NCBI RefSeq assembly: GCF_014633365.1
Contig: NC_068338.1
Coordinates: 19,044,616-19,108,615, forward strand
Direction of reading: 5' to 3'
From: Diospyros lotus
Lineage: Eukaryota > Streptophyta > Magnoliopsida > Ericales > Ebenaceae
DNA: 64,000 bases
The notes under the pieces were generated by a model. It ran no database searches and was not told the DNA's origin. It was given only the letters and a program-made list of their open reading frames with translations. Positions 9,683 through 22,373 of this stretch are shown here, piece after piece (position 1 is the stretch's first letter; the number at the start of each line of letters is the position of its first letter). The translations under genes and the position numbers were made by a program.

Positions 9683-11596
9683 TGATTAGTGGTTAATTTT
9701 GTAAAATTTTGTAATAATTATAACTCCCGTTTTGATTTTAAATTAGTTTAATTGAATAGTTATGTATAATATAATATATTATAATAAACATGTAAATATA
9801 ATATATATTATAACATAATACATATGCTCAATGGAATGCATGCATGGAACATCTATATAATATATAAGTATATAATATACCATATAATATATCATATAAA
9901 TATATACATAATATATAATTTAATAACACTCAATTGCTTGCTTGTATGCATGAATGAGATAGGCTTGGAGACTCAAATTGAATTGAAGAATGAAGAATTC
10001 AAACCTAACCCATGAAGAATTAAAACCCAACACATGCCCATTAAATTGAAGATCCAAGGCCCAACACATGTTTAAGGCCCAACTTGAGCAAGCTCATGGA
10101 AGACATCATTTGGAGAAGACCCAAGCATTTTTTTTAATCCTAATGAAGACCAAAAACCCAATTGTAGAAATTTATTTTTTTTATTTTTAAATATTTGTTT
10201 TATGAGTGCTTTATTAAGTGTGTTTTTTAGCTAAAATCTATTCAACTATTATGTGTGTATTGTAGCTAAAATCTATTTAACTTTATGAGTGCTTTATTAG
10301 GTGTGTATTTTAGTTAAAATCTATTTAAATTTAGGTGTGTATTATAGCTAAAATCCATTTAACTTTAAGTGTGTGAGTGCCCATTAGATATAATTATGTC
10401 TAGTTGAATAATTAAAATTGTGTGGTTTGTATTGCATCTTATGAGCTATAAATAGCTTACTTGATTGCATTTGTAAGGGTGATTATTATTTTTGAATCAA
10501 AACTTAGTTGTTTTCTTAGAATACTCTCTTTGAGAATTGTTTTTGTTCTCTCTTATTTTCTCTATTATTTTCTCTTGTGATCTTACTTTCTTTCTTTCTT
10601 CTCTTGAATTTTTATGTCATTTATTGTTGCTTTATTATCCATCGCCTAATTGGCCGGTTAATTTCTGTCTTTAAATTTCTACAATTTTAATTCTTGTCAT
10701 TTTATTATTTACCACCTAAATGGCTGGTTAATTTTTGCTATTTTAATTCATGTCATTTAAATTCTGTTATTTAAATTATGCTATTTAAATTCCTGTCAAT
10801 TAACTTTTAAATGGAGATGAGTAGCGAAATCCAATCTTGAGTTAAGGCAAGAACAGTGTCCAACGCCAATGATTCCCAAAGAAAGCCGTGTTTTAAATTA
10901 ATGACATTAATTTAAATTTCAGTATGAATGTGTATTAATTATTGAGAAATCACTAGGTTTGAATTGGAGCGTAAGCCTAATTTAGAGCTTTCATGCCATG
11001 CATGGGAGTTACTAGAATTGGAAACGCTATCATACCCAAACCCGGATGATTAATTTAGTTATTTTGTGTATTAATTGCAATTGGATTTATGGTGCTTAAA
11101 TTAGAATCCCGCATATCATGTATGAGGATTGCTTAAATTAGAACTATCATCATCTCTAATTGCATTTAATAACAAACACTCATATCTGAAATTAAATTAA
11201 TGTTACTAACTTTGTCTGCTAAAATTTGGGAATCAACGGGTAAGCGCTGAAATTGTCTTAACTCAAGTGCTATCCAATTTCATATTCACACTTTTAACGT
11301 TTATTTCAACTTCTGCCTTGTTTTTTTTCCTAAGTATCTATTATCTAAAAATCTATAAAAAAAATCTTGTTGCCAATTCGTCCAAATGCGTGTGCGTGTG
11401 TGTGACATTCTTTTTCTTTTGCCATAAATAAATCTCTCAGTGGACAACCTGGACTCATTTAAAAAATATAAATTTAAATTTAAACTATAATTGCACTCGT
11501 ACATTGAAGAGTAGAAACCTCTCACCAAAATAAAGAAAAAAATATAAAATTTTTATTGTGTTTTGTTTTGTGTTTTAATTGTAGGATGAGAGTGCA
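9683..11596 (+). repeat. 3' LTR (complete) of the Athila-like element
   Basis: About 1.9 kb, starting TGATTAGTGG after the polypurine tract and ending GAGAGTGCA. Its last 537 bases match the window's first 544. It contains AT-rich (TA-type) sequence at 9770-9930 and four or five copies of a short unit with AGCTAAAATCTATTTAA between 10230 and 10370. The exact left base is inferred from the TG...CA rule. Confidence 0.75.
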
Positions 11597-12246
11597 GCCA
11601 ATATTCAACTCATATCCACTTGTATTCCTCAAGTCCAGAAGGCCTTGCATGTTGTTAACCACATATATTGTAATAGCAAAATCAATGTATTATTAGGAAT
11701 ATCAACAAAGAAAGATTCATGACACCTTAAGAGTTATGAGATTACCTTTTTTTGGGGGGGGGGGTAGTTCTTGTACTTTTGACAATTCTTCTCCATATTC
11801 CCCCTTTTCTTACAAAAGAAATAGACAGCTTATTTTTGTAATAGTAGTATATTTCCTTTATTCTTCTTAGGAGAAGCATTTCTGCTATTCTTAAGACTTC
11901 CCTTTGCAAGAGACAAATTGAGCACTTTCAATTATCTCATGCTTCAACTTCTCTTCCTCTTGTATACACATGGTTAAGAGTTCATTGATTAACCAATTTT
12001 CCTTATGTGTTTGTATGAGATTTTAAATGCATCGTGCTCACGAAGAAGTTCAGAATGAAGTGTACCAAAAATGACTTAAGAAATATCAATCTTCAAGGAC
12101 TTCAACTAAGCAACAATGGCTCTCAATTCCATAATGTGCTCATGCACACTTTTAGAAGAATTGGAAACTTTATTTGGAAGGTTTTTCATTAGGGTGTCTT
12201 ATACAATGCTTTATCAAAATGCACAAATCGTTCCTCTATTGCTTTC
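11597..12246 (-). pseudogene. gag: Ty1/copia gag fragment (second copia element)
   Basis: Read on the - strand, broken frames give copia gag blocks: HEHIMELRAIVAQLKSLK, LHSELLREHDAFK and a zinc-knuckle remnant ending GNMEKNCQKYKN (about 11760-11815). A weak NNMQGLL block lies near 11640. It ends abruptly at 12246, where the LTR of the next copia element starts with TGTTGGAT, and at 11597, where the Athila-like LTR ends. It is therefore a remnant flanked by two later insertions. A G10 run occurs at 11754-11763. Confidence 0.7.
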
Positions 12247-12766
12247 TGTTGGATAAATGAGACCAAATGAGACATTAAATCAAACCAAACTTATCTGGTT
12301 GTAGAATGGATATATGATCAAATGGTTGAATTACTAGTGTAAACGAAATCACAGTGGATGTCATTTATATCCACAACCTAAGAGTCACACACAGAGAGTT
12401 GATTTGAAATTCTTGAAAGTATCTTACAGACTTCTGGTTTTTTCTTTTTTTGCATCTCAAGTGAATGGATGTACGAAAGGCTACCATAAAAAACATTTGC
12501 CCACTTCCTCTATGAATGGAGGAAGTGGCATTCAATTGCTATTGGCAGTTGTTTCTTTTACAATTGTACACAATGGTTGCAGATTCAGATTCAGGTCTGA
12601 ATCTGGATCTGGCACTAGATCTGAAACCCGTTATGGGAGAATCTACTAGGGTACACAACTCGGATTTACTTCATCTCCCACTCACACATAATGGGTTCAC
12701 ATACGTACCCATAAACTCCCATTTCTTTATGAGTTCCATACTGACAAATAGGTCGTGCGACCAACA
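12247..12766 (-). repeat. 3' LTR of the copia element
   Basis: It begins TGTTGGATAAATG and is placed to end at GCGACCAACA, giving TGTTGG...CCAACA ends. A pyrimidine stretch TACTCCTTTTCTGA follows, which on the - strand would be the polypurine tract. The first 250 bases match 19769-20040; the inner end is inferred from the inverted ends only. Confidence 0.6.
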
Positions 12767-13810
12767 TACTCCTTTTCTGATAGCTCGTTGCTATATAACT
12801 GTTATATACATATAGTAGCTCCATTATTTAAGTAGAGTCTGTATGCTATACCCCAGAACTATCAAGTCACATTTATTCATATTTAGATCTCAACTTGATT
12901 TATCATTTTTTCAATAAAATCTATGTTCACAATTATAATTCAACAAATGATTATAATTGGTCGACTTGTGAATACATCCAAATGTGACACTCAAATAGAT
13001 CTTTCATTCTTTCTGAAATCTTTCTATCATAATTCAATCGTCTTTTTAGATATGCTCCATCCAGCCAGATCATACATGGTCTTTGGTAGCATTCTAAGAT
13101 AACTGCACCGAATCATAACTTCAAAAAATAGTTAAAAGGTCAAAGGGTATTTTACAAGATCCTTGTGACCTCGAGGGTCTCACACAACTAAAATAAGAGA
13201 TCCATATCTTTTGTTACCTTGTTTTGGTCGAACTTCGCACACATGGTATGAAACACGTGCTACGGTATTATTCTCCTTTCCCCATGGAGCGTATATCTCA
13301 TTTTATATAAATACCATATAGGTGATAGTTCAGATACACTCACTATCTAACTTGAGTCCATAACTTTACTTTTCACATATTTGTTAAATAGGAGTTATTC
13401 TTGATATTCTTAGACAGGTAAGGTGAGAAACGAATCTTCACCTTTTGGCTACCCTTTATAGCCTTATCTTGATAACTCATCAAGGTGATTTTGTTTTAAG
13501 CTTGAGCTCTCATTAGCTTGCATTGTGATATGCTTAAAACTTATCTTTCATCTATGCATCACTCAGTCATAGATATGGTTGCTTGTGTGAGGAAGCCAAC
13601 CATCTATCTGACATACCTTCAATTATTGCACTCAGCAATATGCACGAAACATTGCACTTAACATTATGCACAAAGCATTGTATATATGTGTAGGCACCAT
13701 CTAATTTGGGTATGAAACACAATTGGCATTATCAAAATAACATGAATCATTTATTGACATAAATTGAGAAAAATAATAATATTATATATCAATGTTCACA
13801 AAAAATACAT
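12767..13810 (-). other. Copia 3' untranslated region
   Basis: About 1 kb between the RNase H end and the inferred polypurine tract. AT-rich; no coding similarity or other structure seen on either strand. Confidence 0.5.
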
Positions 13811-15330
13811 TTAACATCTATGCATTCCCAAGGATTTAACATGACTCTGGAATAAATCTCTTGGAATGGGTTTTGTGAACGGATCTGCTATCATTTTGTG
13901 TGTAGAGATATACTCCAAGCGCACCTCCTTTTGTGCAATAATATCTCTTACAAAATTATATCTTGTGTTAATATGCTTGGTCTTCAAATGATATTTGGGA
14001 TCCTTAGTGAATGCTATTGCAGTTTGACTGTTGTAATTCACAATAACATAATTCAACAAGTCATTCACAACTCCCAAGTGGTTCAAAAACCTCTTCAACC
14101 AAACAGCTTCTTGTACTACCACTGATAATGCTACAAACTTGTCTACCATGGTAAACAAAGCTACACAAGTTTGTTTCTTGCTATTCCAAGAGATGGCTTC
14201 ATTGCCAAGTAGAAAAGCATATTCAGAGGTAGATTTTCTTTCATCTAAATCTCATTCCCAGTCAGTATTAACATATCCCGCAAGACGCAGATCTTTTCCT
14301 TAATAATAAAGGGAATAATCCACTACACCATTCAGGTACCTCATTATTTTTTTTACAGCTTTCCAATGGGGTTAGACTAGGTTTAACTGATATCTACTCA
14401 CCATGCCAACTGTATAGCAGATATCTGGTCTTATACACATCATAACATACATAAGACTACCCACAGTATTAGAATAAGGAACTCTAGTCATCTGTTCTTT
14501 TTTTTGTAGAGTTTTAGGACATATTCTTCTAGTTAAGCCTTCGCCTTTAGCAATTGGAATATCTACATACTTGCAATCTTGCATATAAAATTGTTCAAGA
14601 ATCTTTTGAATATATGGCTTTTGAAAAAGAGCTAACAATTTCATTGAACAATCTCTCTTGATCTTAACACCAAGTATATATGCTGCTTCACCTAAGTCCT
14701 TCATCTCAAAATTGGAGAACAGCCATTCTTTAATACTCAAAAGACACTTCTTATCATTCCTAGTCAAAAGTATGCCATCAACATAAAGAGATAAGATCAC
14801 GAACTTATCGTTTGATCTTTTGATATACACATAGTGGTTTTCGTCAGTCATTTGAAAATAACATGAGATAATGAATTGATAAAATCTTAAATACCACTGC
14901 TTGGAAGATTGTTTCAAGCCATAAATGGATCTCATGAGTCTGCACACTTTGTGCTCTTGACCTTCTTTTATAAAACCTTTGGATTGTTCCATATAAATTT
15001 TCTTTTTCAGTTCGCCATTTAGAAATGCCGTTTTTACATCCATTTGATGTAGTTCCAAATCTAAACTAGCCACTATTGCTAAGATAAGGCGTATATAGGT
15101 AAATCTTATAACATGAGAAAATATTTCTTCATAGTCAATTCCTTCATGTTGAGTATATCCTTTGGCTACTAGAGGTGCTTTATATCTCAATGGATCCATC
15201 AGCCTTGCGCTTGATTTTTAGAACTCATTTATTTTCAATAGCCTTGCGATCCTTTGGAAGATCAACCAATGTCCAAACTTGGTTTGATTTCATTGAGTCA
15301 ATTTCTTCTTTCATTGCTTTTTGCCATTTT
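13811..15330 (-). pseudogene. pol: Copia reverse transcriptase-RNase H remnant
   Basis: The long frame 15199-14372 holds RT blocks LVAKGYTQHEGIDYEEIFS, MDVKTAFLNGEL, RLMRSIYGLKQSSKQWY, LYVDGILLT and PYSNTVGSLMYVMMCIRPDI. The catalytic YVDD is YVDG here (14774-14785), which removes the second Asp. The frame 14158-13811 is RNase H: EAVWLKRFL, NSQTAIAFTKDPKYHLKTKH and ADPFTKPIPRDLF. An upstream RT part in broken frames extends to about 15330. A stop and frame change separate the two open frames. Confidence 0.87.
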
Positions 15331-15589
15331 TCTTTACCAGGTTCAAAAAGAGCCTCTTGGACAGAATTAGGTTCTTTCTCATCTTGTGGGATAATTAGAA
15401 AATGTTCACCTTCAACATCGAAACGATGTCGAGGTATGTGTCATTGGTTACTTTTTCTAATTTGAGGTTCACCTGAAACATATTCAGGACCTCTCATCTC
15501 GTTCCCACTTGGATTAGATTCCCTAGGTACATTTTCAGGTAAATGTACTACACAATTTTGAACAATGGAATCGTCCTGATCCTCAATTT

Positions 15590-16500
15590 CATAAAGAGAC
15601 AAATTTTGATTTATTCTCCCTTGTTAGGAAATTTATTTTTCAAGAAAAATGCATCATGAGATTCAAACTTGGTAACGCTCCTACTTGTCTGATCACCAAT
15701 AAAGACATATTCCTTTGAGTGTGTTGAGTATCTTACAAATATACTCTTTTTGTCTCTCGGACCCAACTTTCCATGTTTGTGAGAATGATCATGAACATAA
15801 GCTGCACATCCCCATGATTTCAAATGAATTAGATCAGGTTTCCTTTTAGTCCATAACTCATATGGGATAGAAGGTATAGATTTGTAGGGTACTAAATTGA
15901 GTAGATAAGTAGCTATCAACAATGCAACCCTAATAGGTGATTGATAGCTTTGCCTCTGCCATCATTGACCTAACAATTTCTAGAAAAGTTGTATTTCTTT
16001 TTTTTTTGCAACACTATTTTGTTGTGGAGTATGTGGAATGGTCAATTGTCTCTCAATTCCTTTTTCATCACACAACAATTTAAGTTATTCAGATAAATAC
16101 TCACGACCTCTATCGGTTCTTAATGTTTTAACTTTTCTATCTAATTGATTTTCAATCAAGTTCAAATATCTTTTGAAGCACTATAAAGCTTCTGACTTAT
16201 GAGAAATCAAATATACAAAGCCAAATCAAGTATAGTTATCAATGAAAGTGATGAAATAAACACCTCCATGCCTAGCCTTAACATTCATTGGGCCACATAT
16301 GTGGAGTGAATTAATTGTAATGGATTTTCAGTTCTAATCGCTTTGCCAAATGGTTTTCTTGCCATTTTTCTTACTAGACAACTTTCACAAGTTGGTAGAT
16401 TCACTTTTGCAACTTGGTCCAATAAGCCTTCTTTTGTTAATCTATCCAATTTATGTTGTCATATATAGCCTAATCTCACATGCCATATATTCTCTTCTTT
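15590..16500 (-). pseudogene. pol: Copia integrase remnant
   Basis: The - strand frames contain NIWHVRLGYI (GAG-pre-integrase block, around 16460), CESCLVRKMARKPFGKA (zinc-binding Cys pair, around 16340-16400), broken catalytic-core sequence, and PYELWTKRKPDLIHLKSWGCAAYV plus KSIFVRYSTHSKEYVF at the C-terminal side (15922-15650). Multiple stops are present. It would insert element cDNA. Confidence 0.8.
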
Positions 16501-17722
16501 ATGCGAATGTTTAAAAGAAGTAATGAGGAAAAAACTAATATTTTGTAATTTGCTACATGAAACATAATCTACATCAAGTACTATTAAACCATTTTGCAAA
16601 TTACCACATCCATAATATATTGAATTTAAAAATAATTCAATAATCATATCATGGAAATACATAACAAATCCACAACTAAGAAGAATAGGTACAGAGACAA
16701 GATTTCGTCGAATTTCTGGAGCAAACAGTACATCATGTAAATACAAGGTTTAACCTTCACGCATGCATAACTTGCAGGTGCCAATGCCTTTAATTTCAAC
16801 TCTTGTATTGTTTCCCACATAGATCCACTTAGTTTCACATAGCATTCGACGATATTCCACGAAAGAACTTTTGTCTCTTGCTATATGGTATGCGTGGCTC
16901 CTGAATCAATAGTCCACGAAAGATTAGATTTAGTTAATAGTACTGAACTCAAAACATAAATTGCATTTGAAAATACATTTAGGGCCTATACATTTCTTTG
17001 TTCATTGCAGTCACGTGCAAAGTGCCCCTTATTGCCACAATTGTAACATTTCACATTTGCTATGTTCTTGTTTTCGAGAGATTAGAAGTGCTGGTCCCTT
17101 ACCCTTGCCATGGTGACTTTTAGATTTTTCAAAATGAGCACCTTTGCCTTTCTTTGGAACATAATTCTCTTTCTTTTATTTGTGAGGAAATTTACGCTTA
17201 AACTTGGGCGCGCTTTGGAGCTGGATGCCATCATATAAATGTCAATATTAGGTCTAGAGGCTTCAATACGGTCCTCCTCTAATTGCAAATGGCGTGAAAC
17301 ATCGACCATTATTTTTATGTTCACATTATGAGTAAAATAAATTTTTATATGCTCCCAGTTATGGGGTAGGGATCTGATGACAGCTTGTACTTGCTGTTTA
17401 TCAGTGAGGTTCACACTAGCATCCTTAAGTTCATTAATCATATTGGTTATCTCTTGAAGATGCTTCCTCATGTTGTGGTTTGAACACTTTTTATATGTTT
17501 CAAACTTAATGGTTAGTTGCCTTATGAAGTCTCCCTAAACTGCTCTTTAAGAGCATTCCACATTTTATGCACCAGTTCATACTTTCTGAATTCTCGCATA
17601 ATGTCATTCTTCATACTGCTGAGTAACGTAATGCGAGTAGTGGAGTTTTTTTTCTTCCAGGCATTGTAAGCCTCTCTATCCTTCTTATGTTGTGCAATAG
17701 TTCCTCCAGCAAGTTCCACCAT
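16501..17722 (-). pseudogene. gag: Copia gag-protease remnant
   Basis: Gag starts near 17722 (MVELAGGTIAQ). The UBN2-type gag core follows: KYELVHKMWNALKEQF, a stop near 17516, then INELKDASVNLTDKQQVQAVIRSLP and LQLEEDRIEA. A clean CX2CX4HX4C knuckle is encoded at 17007-17048 (CYNCGNKGHFARDC). The protease region near 16800-16910 is decayed, with WETIQELKLKALA and the LHDVLFAPEIRRNLVSV block. Confidence 0.82.
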
Positions 17723-19755
17723 TGCTTGATTTGAGAGCTTTTATTGACTCTTGTTCTTCAAGAACATATTAGATTTTCATACTTCAAATTTCATAATTAT
17801 CCCCATTTAATTATTTGCCTCTTATCAAATCAGCAATTATGTTCTTTGAAAAAGCCATTCTCAAGGATAATTTACACAAGATTCATTTCATTAATGCCAT
17901 GCCTTACACACACTTACCAAATAAAATTAACAATAAATATTCAACTAGATACAGGGTCAAAAGTTCACTATGTTCCCAATTATCGCCCATATTTCAATTG
18001 TCTAAATATTATAAATTTTATTTTTCCTTACCTCAAAAATAAATGTTGAGAACATTTTAATCCCACTTAATAAGAAATTATTATAACACATTTAATCACA
18101 AAGATTAAATAACGAACAATAAATATGCATATTTAATCATAAAGATTAAATAATTAATTATAATTCATTTCATAAAATGAAATAATAAACACAGAGTTTA
18201 GAAATTTGCTACAAAAGCAAAATAAACTAGATATATGGATTAAGCAACACATTACTCAATAAGTCTAGTCAAAAAAGGAATTACATGAATGATATCACGG
18301 AAAATGACTCTAGGAGTTCTATGAGCAATATAACTAAAAATATTTATTGGCAAACTACTTGGATATAAGGCCATTACAATTTCTCTTCTTCTATATGCAT
18401 TTAAGAAGAAACACAGTGTCCAACAAAAACATAGATGACCAAATTCCCAAACACTTGCCATTAACTCCTTATCATGTGGCAACAACGTGATAAGCAAAGA
18501 TTAATATTGTACTTCATCAGTCCATAACCCTTTATAGCCAACAAATATAAGTTCTTGCATCATATTACACAGTAATGATGTGTTCACATATATTTTGTCA
18601 TTCCATTATTCGATAATCATTTAGTTGCCTTTTTATTTCCATAACTTGGGTTTTTTGGGCAGCAGTTCGGATGACTCTTAGGGTTTGCACTCGTGTCATT
18701 TTTTTAAAAAATGAATTAAAGGAAAAATGGCAGAGTAAGAATTTGACAAATATATTCTTTAGACAATTTTGTACAAAACAAAATTTATGTTATAGACACA
18801 TCTACTTATTGTTAACTAATAACTTCAAAATATGACATAATAAAATATTTATTATTAACCAATAATAATATTTTTTTTATTTTATTATTAACTAATAACA
18901 ATAAATATTTTTTGAATTAAATTATCATAAAAAAATCAGAATTAGCCAAACAAAGCCTTAAATTATAAACCCATCCTTTTGAAATTTTTAAGGCAATAAA
19001 TTTGCATTTCAAGTTTTGAATTAACAAGCTGGCCAAACATGGCCTTAAATTGATAAGCTCATTTTTACATAATCGAGCAACCTTTCTGTAACAAATCAAC
19101 TTCAAATTGTCTTCTTGCATTTTAATGTATTTCATTTGAATTTAATCATAAGAGGACAAATGTGAACAGTAGAGCAAGGACATAATTTTTAAATCAAAAG
19201 TCATCTTTTTATATTATCAAGAATGACTTTTCTACACACAAGTGCAAATGGGTTTACAATCCAATTGTATGATTTTTGAAGAGAATTCTTAGTAAACACG
19301 AAAACTCATTTACATTTTAATTTTAACTGCAGAGATTACTGGCCACCAACGACGGACCAGCCACCAAGCCATGCTTTTGATCTTCTTTGTTAATGTCTTC
19401 GTCATTTGTAACCTCAAAGCCGCACAGAGAAGATGAAGAGAGTTAAGCAATCAGCTAGCCATTGCAGTTACCAGAGAAGAGGCGGACGTGGAGCAGCGGC
19501 GATCATCCTCATGAAAAGGATGGCTGACGAACTCTCTTCGCCGAATCTCCTGTATTTCCTTTCTCTGATTTTGTATATACATACATACATACAGAACAAG
19601 ATCCTTGTGCAAAAAAAATACATATTTTGTATATGTTAATGCATCTATCCAGTGTGTATACATAAAAACAGCACTGTGTGTATGTATATATTATGTATAT
19701 GCTTCATTCAACAAAGAATATACACGGATTTCTTAATCAGAAAACAATCTTAGAA
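17723..19755 (-). other. Unusually long 2-kb stretch between primer site and gag
   Basis: Copia gag normally starts soon after the PBS. Here 2 kb of AT-rich DNA intervenes with no recognisable coding content. Around 18940-19050 there are two phrases like GGCCAAACATGGCCTTAAAT, of the kind found at ends of small DNA transposons. 19400-19560 is GC-richer and gives short overlapping open frames on both strands that I do not recognise. An unrelated insertion is possible, but no boundaries are clear. Confidence 0.45.
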
Positions 19756-19767
19756 GCTCTGATACCA
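19756..19767 (-). promoter_or_regulatory. Copia primer-binding site (initiator tRNA-Met type)
   Basis: - strand TGGTATCAGAGC, one base from the LTR end, is the standard plant copia PBS. Confidence 0.85.
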
Positions 19768-19768
19768 A

Positions 19769-20160
19769 TGTTGGATAAATGAAACCAAATGAGACATTAA
19801 ATCAAACCAGACTTACCTGGTTGCATAGTGGAGATAGAGTCAAATGATTGAGTTACTAGTGTAAACGAAATCACAATAGATGTCATTTATATCCACAACC
19901 TAAAGAGTCACACACACAAAAAATTGATTTGGAATTCTTGAGAGTATCCTAAGACTTTTGTTTTTGTTTTTTTTTTTTGTATCTCAAGTGAATGGATGTA
20001 TGAGAGGTTGCTAAAAAAAACATCTGCCCACTTCCTCCATGAAATCTGTAAGCGTTTGGACATTTTAGAATAGAACCCCTTATGCTTTTATGTGGGACTT
20101 TGTGAAATTTAAACCCAAGCGATTGGATCACTCCCACTAATCATAATGGGTTTTCTATTT
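19769..20160 (-). repeat. 5' LTR of the copia element, truncated
   Basis: 19769-20040 matches 12247-12510. About 160 bases are then missing relative to the 3' LTR, and similarity weakly resumes at ACTCCCAC...ATAATGGGTT (about 20126-20152). The true outer end is not recognisable. Confidence 0.65.
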
Positions 20161-21631
20161 TAGCGTACTTGATTCCGTGAGAGCAGTTGGTGCAGCGACA
20201 CACAGCACCAAGTCCATATCCAATTAGCAAAATTATCACCACCAAGATTGGAATGCATGATGTATCATAAGCAATAGGAATAGTTGTATTAAAATAAACT
20301 TTAGTCCTATGAAGCATGCATAATCAATAACATCAACAAATTCCAACCTTGCTATGGGCAGATATTACAAAACATATAGAGTTTACCAATTTATTGATTA
20401 ATAAGACTAGTAAAAGACAAACATCACATCAACAGCAAGGTTTTCCATATCTTTGGACACAAGAACACCTATTATTAATGTCTAATTTTACTATCTTGTT
20501 CCAACTATTTCACAAAATAAATTAAATAACTTCACTGTGGGGTAGAGTTATTAATTTTATGAATTAATTACAACTACAATATCATAATTTACGAGATAAT
20601 AAGTCTCAAGATGTTGTGACCACTCTAAAGTCTTCAAGATAATAGGTCTCACGATGGGCTCAAAGCGGTAGCCATGACAACCACTTAGTATTGAGCAGTG
20701 GCTTGGAGGATGGCGGTGACACCGAACAAAGAGGAAGCACGAGATACAAAGAACTATGAAGAGGAAGTCAATGAAGAGATGCGGTGGTTTAGACAGGTTG
20801 ATTGGTAGGATGACCTCTTGGTAGGAAACCAAAAAGAAAGAGATCGATAAGGGCGAGTGAGAAAGCGTAGTAAGATAGACAAGTTTTCTATCAATGAGGG
20901 TATTTGGGTCGTTTTCAAATAATTGATTGGACTTAACTAACCATAAGGGTAAACTAACAATGACTTTTCTTGACCATATAAACCGTATTGCAGTTCACCC
21001 CTTACTGTTACTTAACCCCAATTTGTCTCTTCTACCTAGAATTATTGTCCCGTGTCTTGTTATTATTATTTTTTTTGATAATTTCCTGTCTTCTCCATCT
21101 CTTTTTCCTCTTAATCACCCTTTTTCACAACCTTTATTTCTCTTCATCACCTACCATTCCATCCTCCTCCTCCTCTTCCATCTCGTCATCTCTCTAAAAC
21201 CCCCCATATTGTTTGGGGTTTTATCACAGCACCCCAATGATTGTTGGGGCTTGTTTAACCCTCTCCAATGGCTAGGGGTTCAGACTCTATCTACTGTAGT
21301 GTTTGCAACTCTTATGCCTATTGTCGTGAACTTCACTGGTTTTGATTTTCTCAAATAATGTTGTTCCATTTTGGATCATCGAGTTGCGATCACCTATGCA
21401 AATAAAATAGTTTTTTTTGCACATAATTGTTGTCGAGAAATGCTTATACATGGTTTGCTTTTAATTATTGATAAATCTTTGCATCTTCTTAACAAAAATA
21501 AAAGAAAAATAAAGAAGAAGATATAAAGATAATCAAAAGCTACGTGGATCCCATATGTTTCCAATTCCATTGCCACCATTTTTTCTTCTTAATTTCTATC
21601 TCAATTCAAGTAAGATTAGAATTTAAAAATA
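20161..21631. other. Intergenic, nothing recognised
   Basis: No similarity to known coding domains on either strand. The open frame at 20927-21358 (+) is Leu/Phe/Pro-rich and pyrimidine-driven, without domain signals. 20640-20850 is locally GC-richer. Confidence 0.4.
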
Positions 21632-21634
21632 TTA

Positions 21635-21886
21635 GGGCTTCTTTACCTGTGGGAAACATTTTTTTAGTTTTTCAAGCTCATTTTCTATTGAATGATTAAA
21701 TTTTCAATCAGAAAATAGAAACTCAAATTTTTAATTTTTTTCTATAAATTGAAAACTATCAAAAAGATATTTTCCAAATTTTCTAAAAAAATACTTTTAA
21801 TTTTTAAAATATAAAATGTTAAAATATGTTTAATTATAAAACTAATATTGAAAACTAAAAATATATTTTCCTGCATTGAACGGCCC
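21635..21886. mobile_element. Tourist-like (PIF/Harbinger) MITE
   Basis: 252 bp with imperfect terminal inverted repeats: left GGGCTTCTTTACCTGTGGGA, right (reversed) GGGCCGTTCAATGCAGGAAA. It is flanked by 3-bp TTA at 21632-21634 and 21887-21889. It is AT-rich inside, with internal inverted repeats such as AATTTTCAATCAGAAAATAG. The TTA duplication and GGGC ends fit PIF/Harbinger MITEs; no coding capacity. Confidence 0.6.
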
Positions 21887-22373
21887 TTAATTATCTTTTA
21901 CATTATCATATTAGAATTGTAAATCCTACTAATCTTTATTGAAGTGCTGGGAAATTTTCATTCCATGCCAAAGGAACAACTCATTACAAGTGTAGTAGTC
22001 TTCATTTGATTTCATTTAGTAACTTGTGATGCCCTCCATTGAGAGTTTCCATCTTGTAATTAGGTTTAGCTATATCCTTAATTATTATTTCTATTTTCTC
22101 TAATATTATTATCTCTTAACATTAGTTTCTTATATCGATGACTTTTTTTTTCTCAAATTTTACCTTCTTACTTGTGTTGTTTCATAATTGTACTTATTGT
22201 TTTAAGTTTCAATCCCACAAAATGGAAGACGATGTTCTCATGAATTATTTAGTGATATTTATAGAGAAAAAATTGTAAAAACCTTTCGCATAGACTTAAT
22301 CATAGATTATTTTATTTTTTAAAGAATACAATTTAAATAATTATTTTGTTGTCCTGATTTTGTTCGTGATAGG

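Larger units (their letters stand above)
1..11596 (+). mobile_element. Degenerate Athila-like Ty3/gypsy LTR retrotransposon with extended 3' region (5' end cut by window)
   Basis: The first ~544 bases and 11060-11596 are near-identical direct copies of one LTR 3' part. Between them, in order on the + strand, are a tRNA-Asp-complementary primer site, gag with a zinc knuckle, an aspartic protease (DLGTS), RT with FMDDF, RNase H, integrase, a ~4 kb non-pol region, a polypurine tract and the complete 3' LTR. The order protease-RT-RNase H-integrase is that of Ty3/gypsy. The tRNA-Asp primer and the DLG-S-VNL-P and FMDDF motifs point to the Athila side of the Athila/Tat group. Every pol domain carries stops or frameshifts. 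By eye the two LTR copies differ at about 5% of sites, so this is an old, non-autonomous copy. Target duplication cannot be tested because the left end is outside the window. Confidence 0.88.
12247..20160 (-). mobile_element. Degenerate full-length Ty1/copia retrotransposon
   Basis: Two direct copies of an LTR, both beginning TGTTGGATAAATGA on the + strand, lie at 12247 and 19769. Between them on the - strand are a tRNA-Met-type primer site, gag, protease, integrase, RT and RNase H, the order that defines Ty1/copia. All domains carry stops or frameshifts. The 5' LTR (right side) is truncated or rearranged, so the right target duplication cannot be checked; the left flank is CTTTC. It inserted into, or next to, an older copia gag. 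Confidence 0.83.

Noticed and set aside
20927..21358. 143-codon + strand frame
   Set aside because: Low-complexity Leu/Pro/Phe content, no domain or start context, in T/C-rich sequence.
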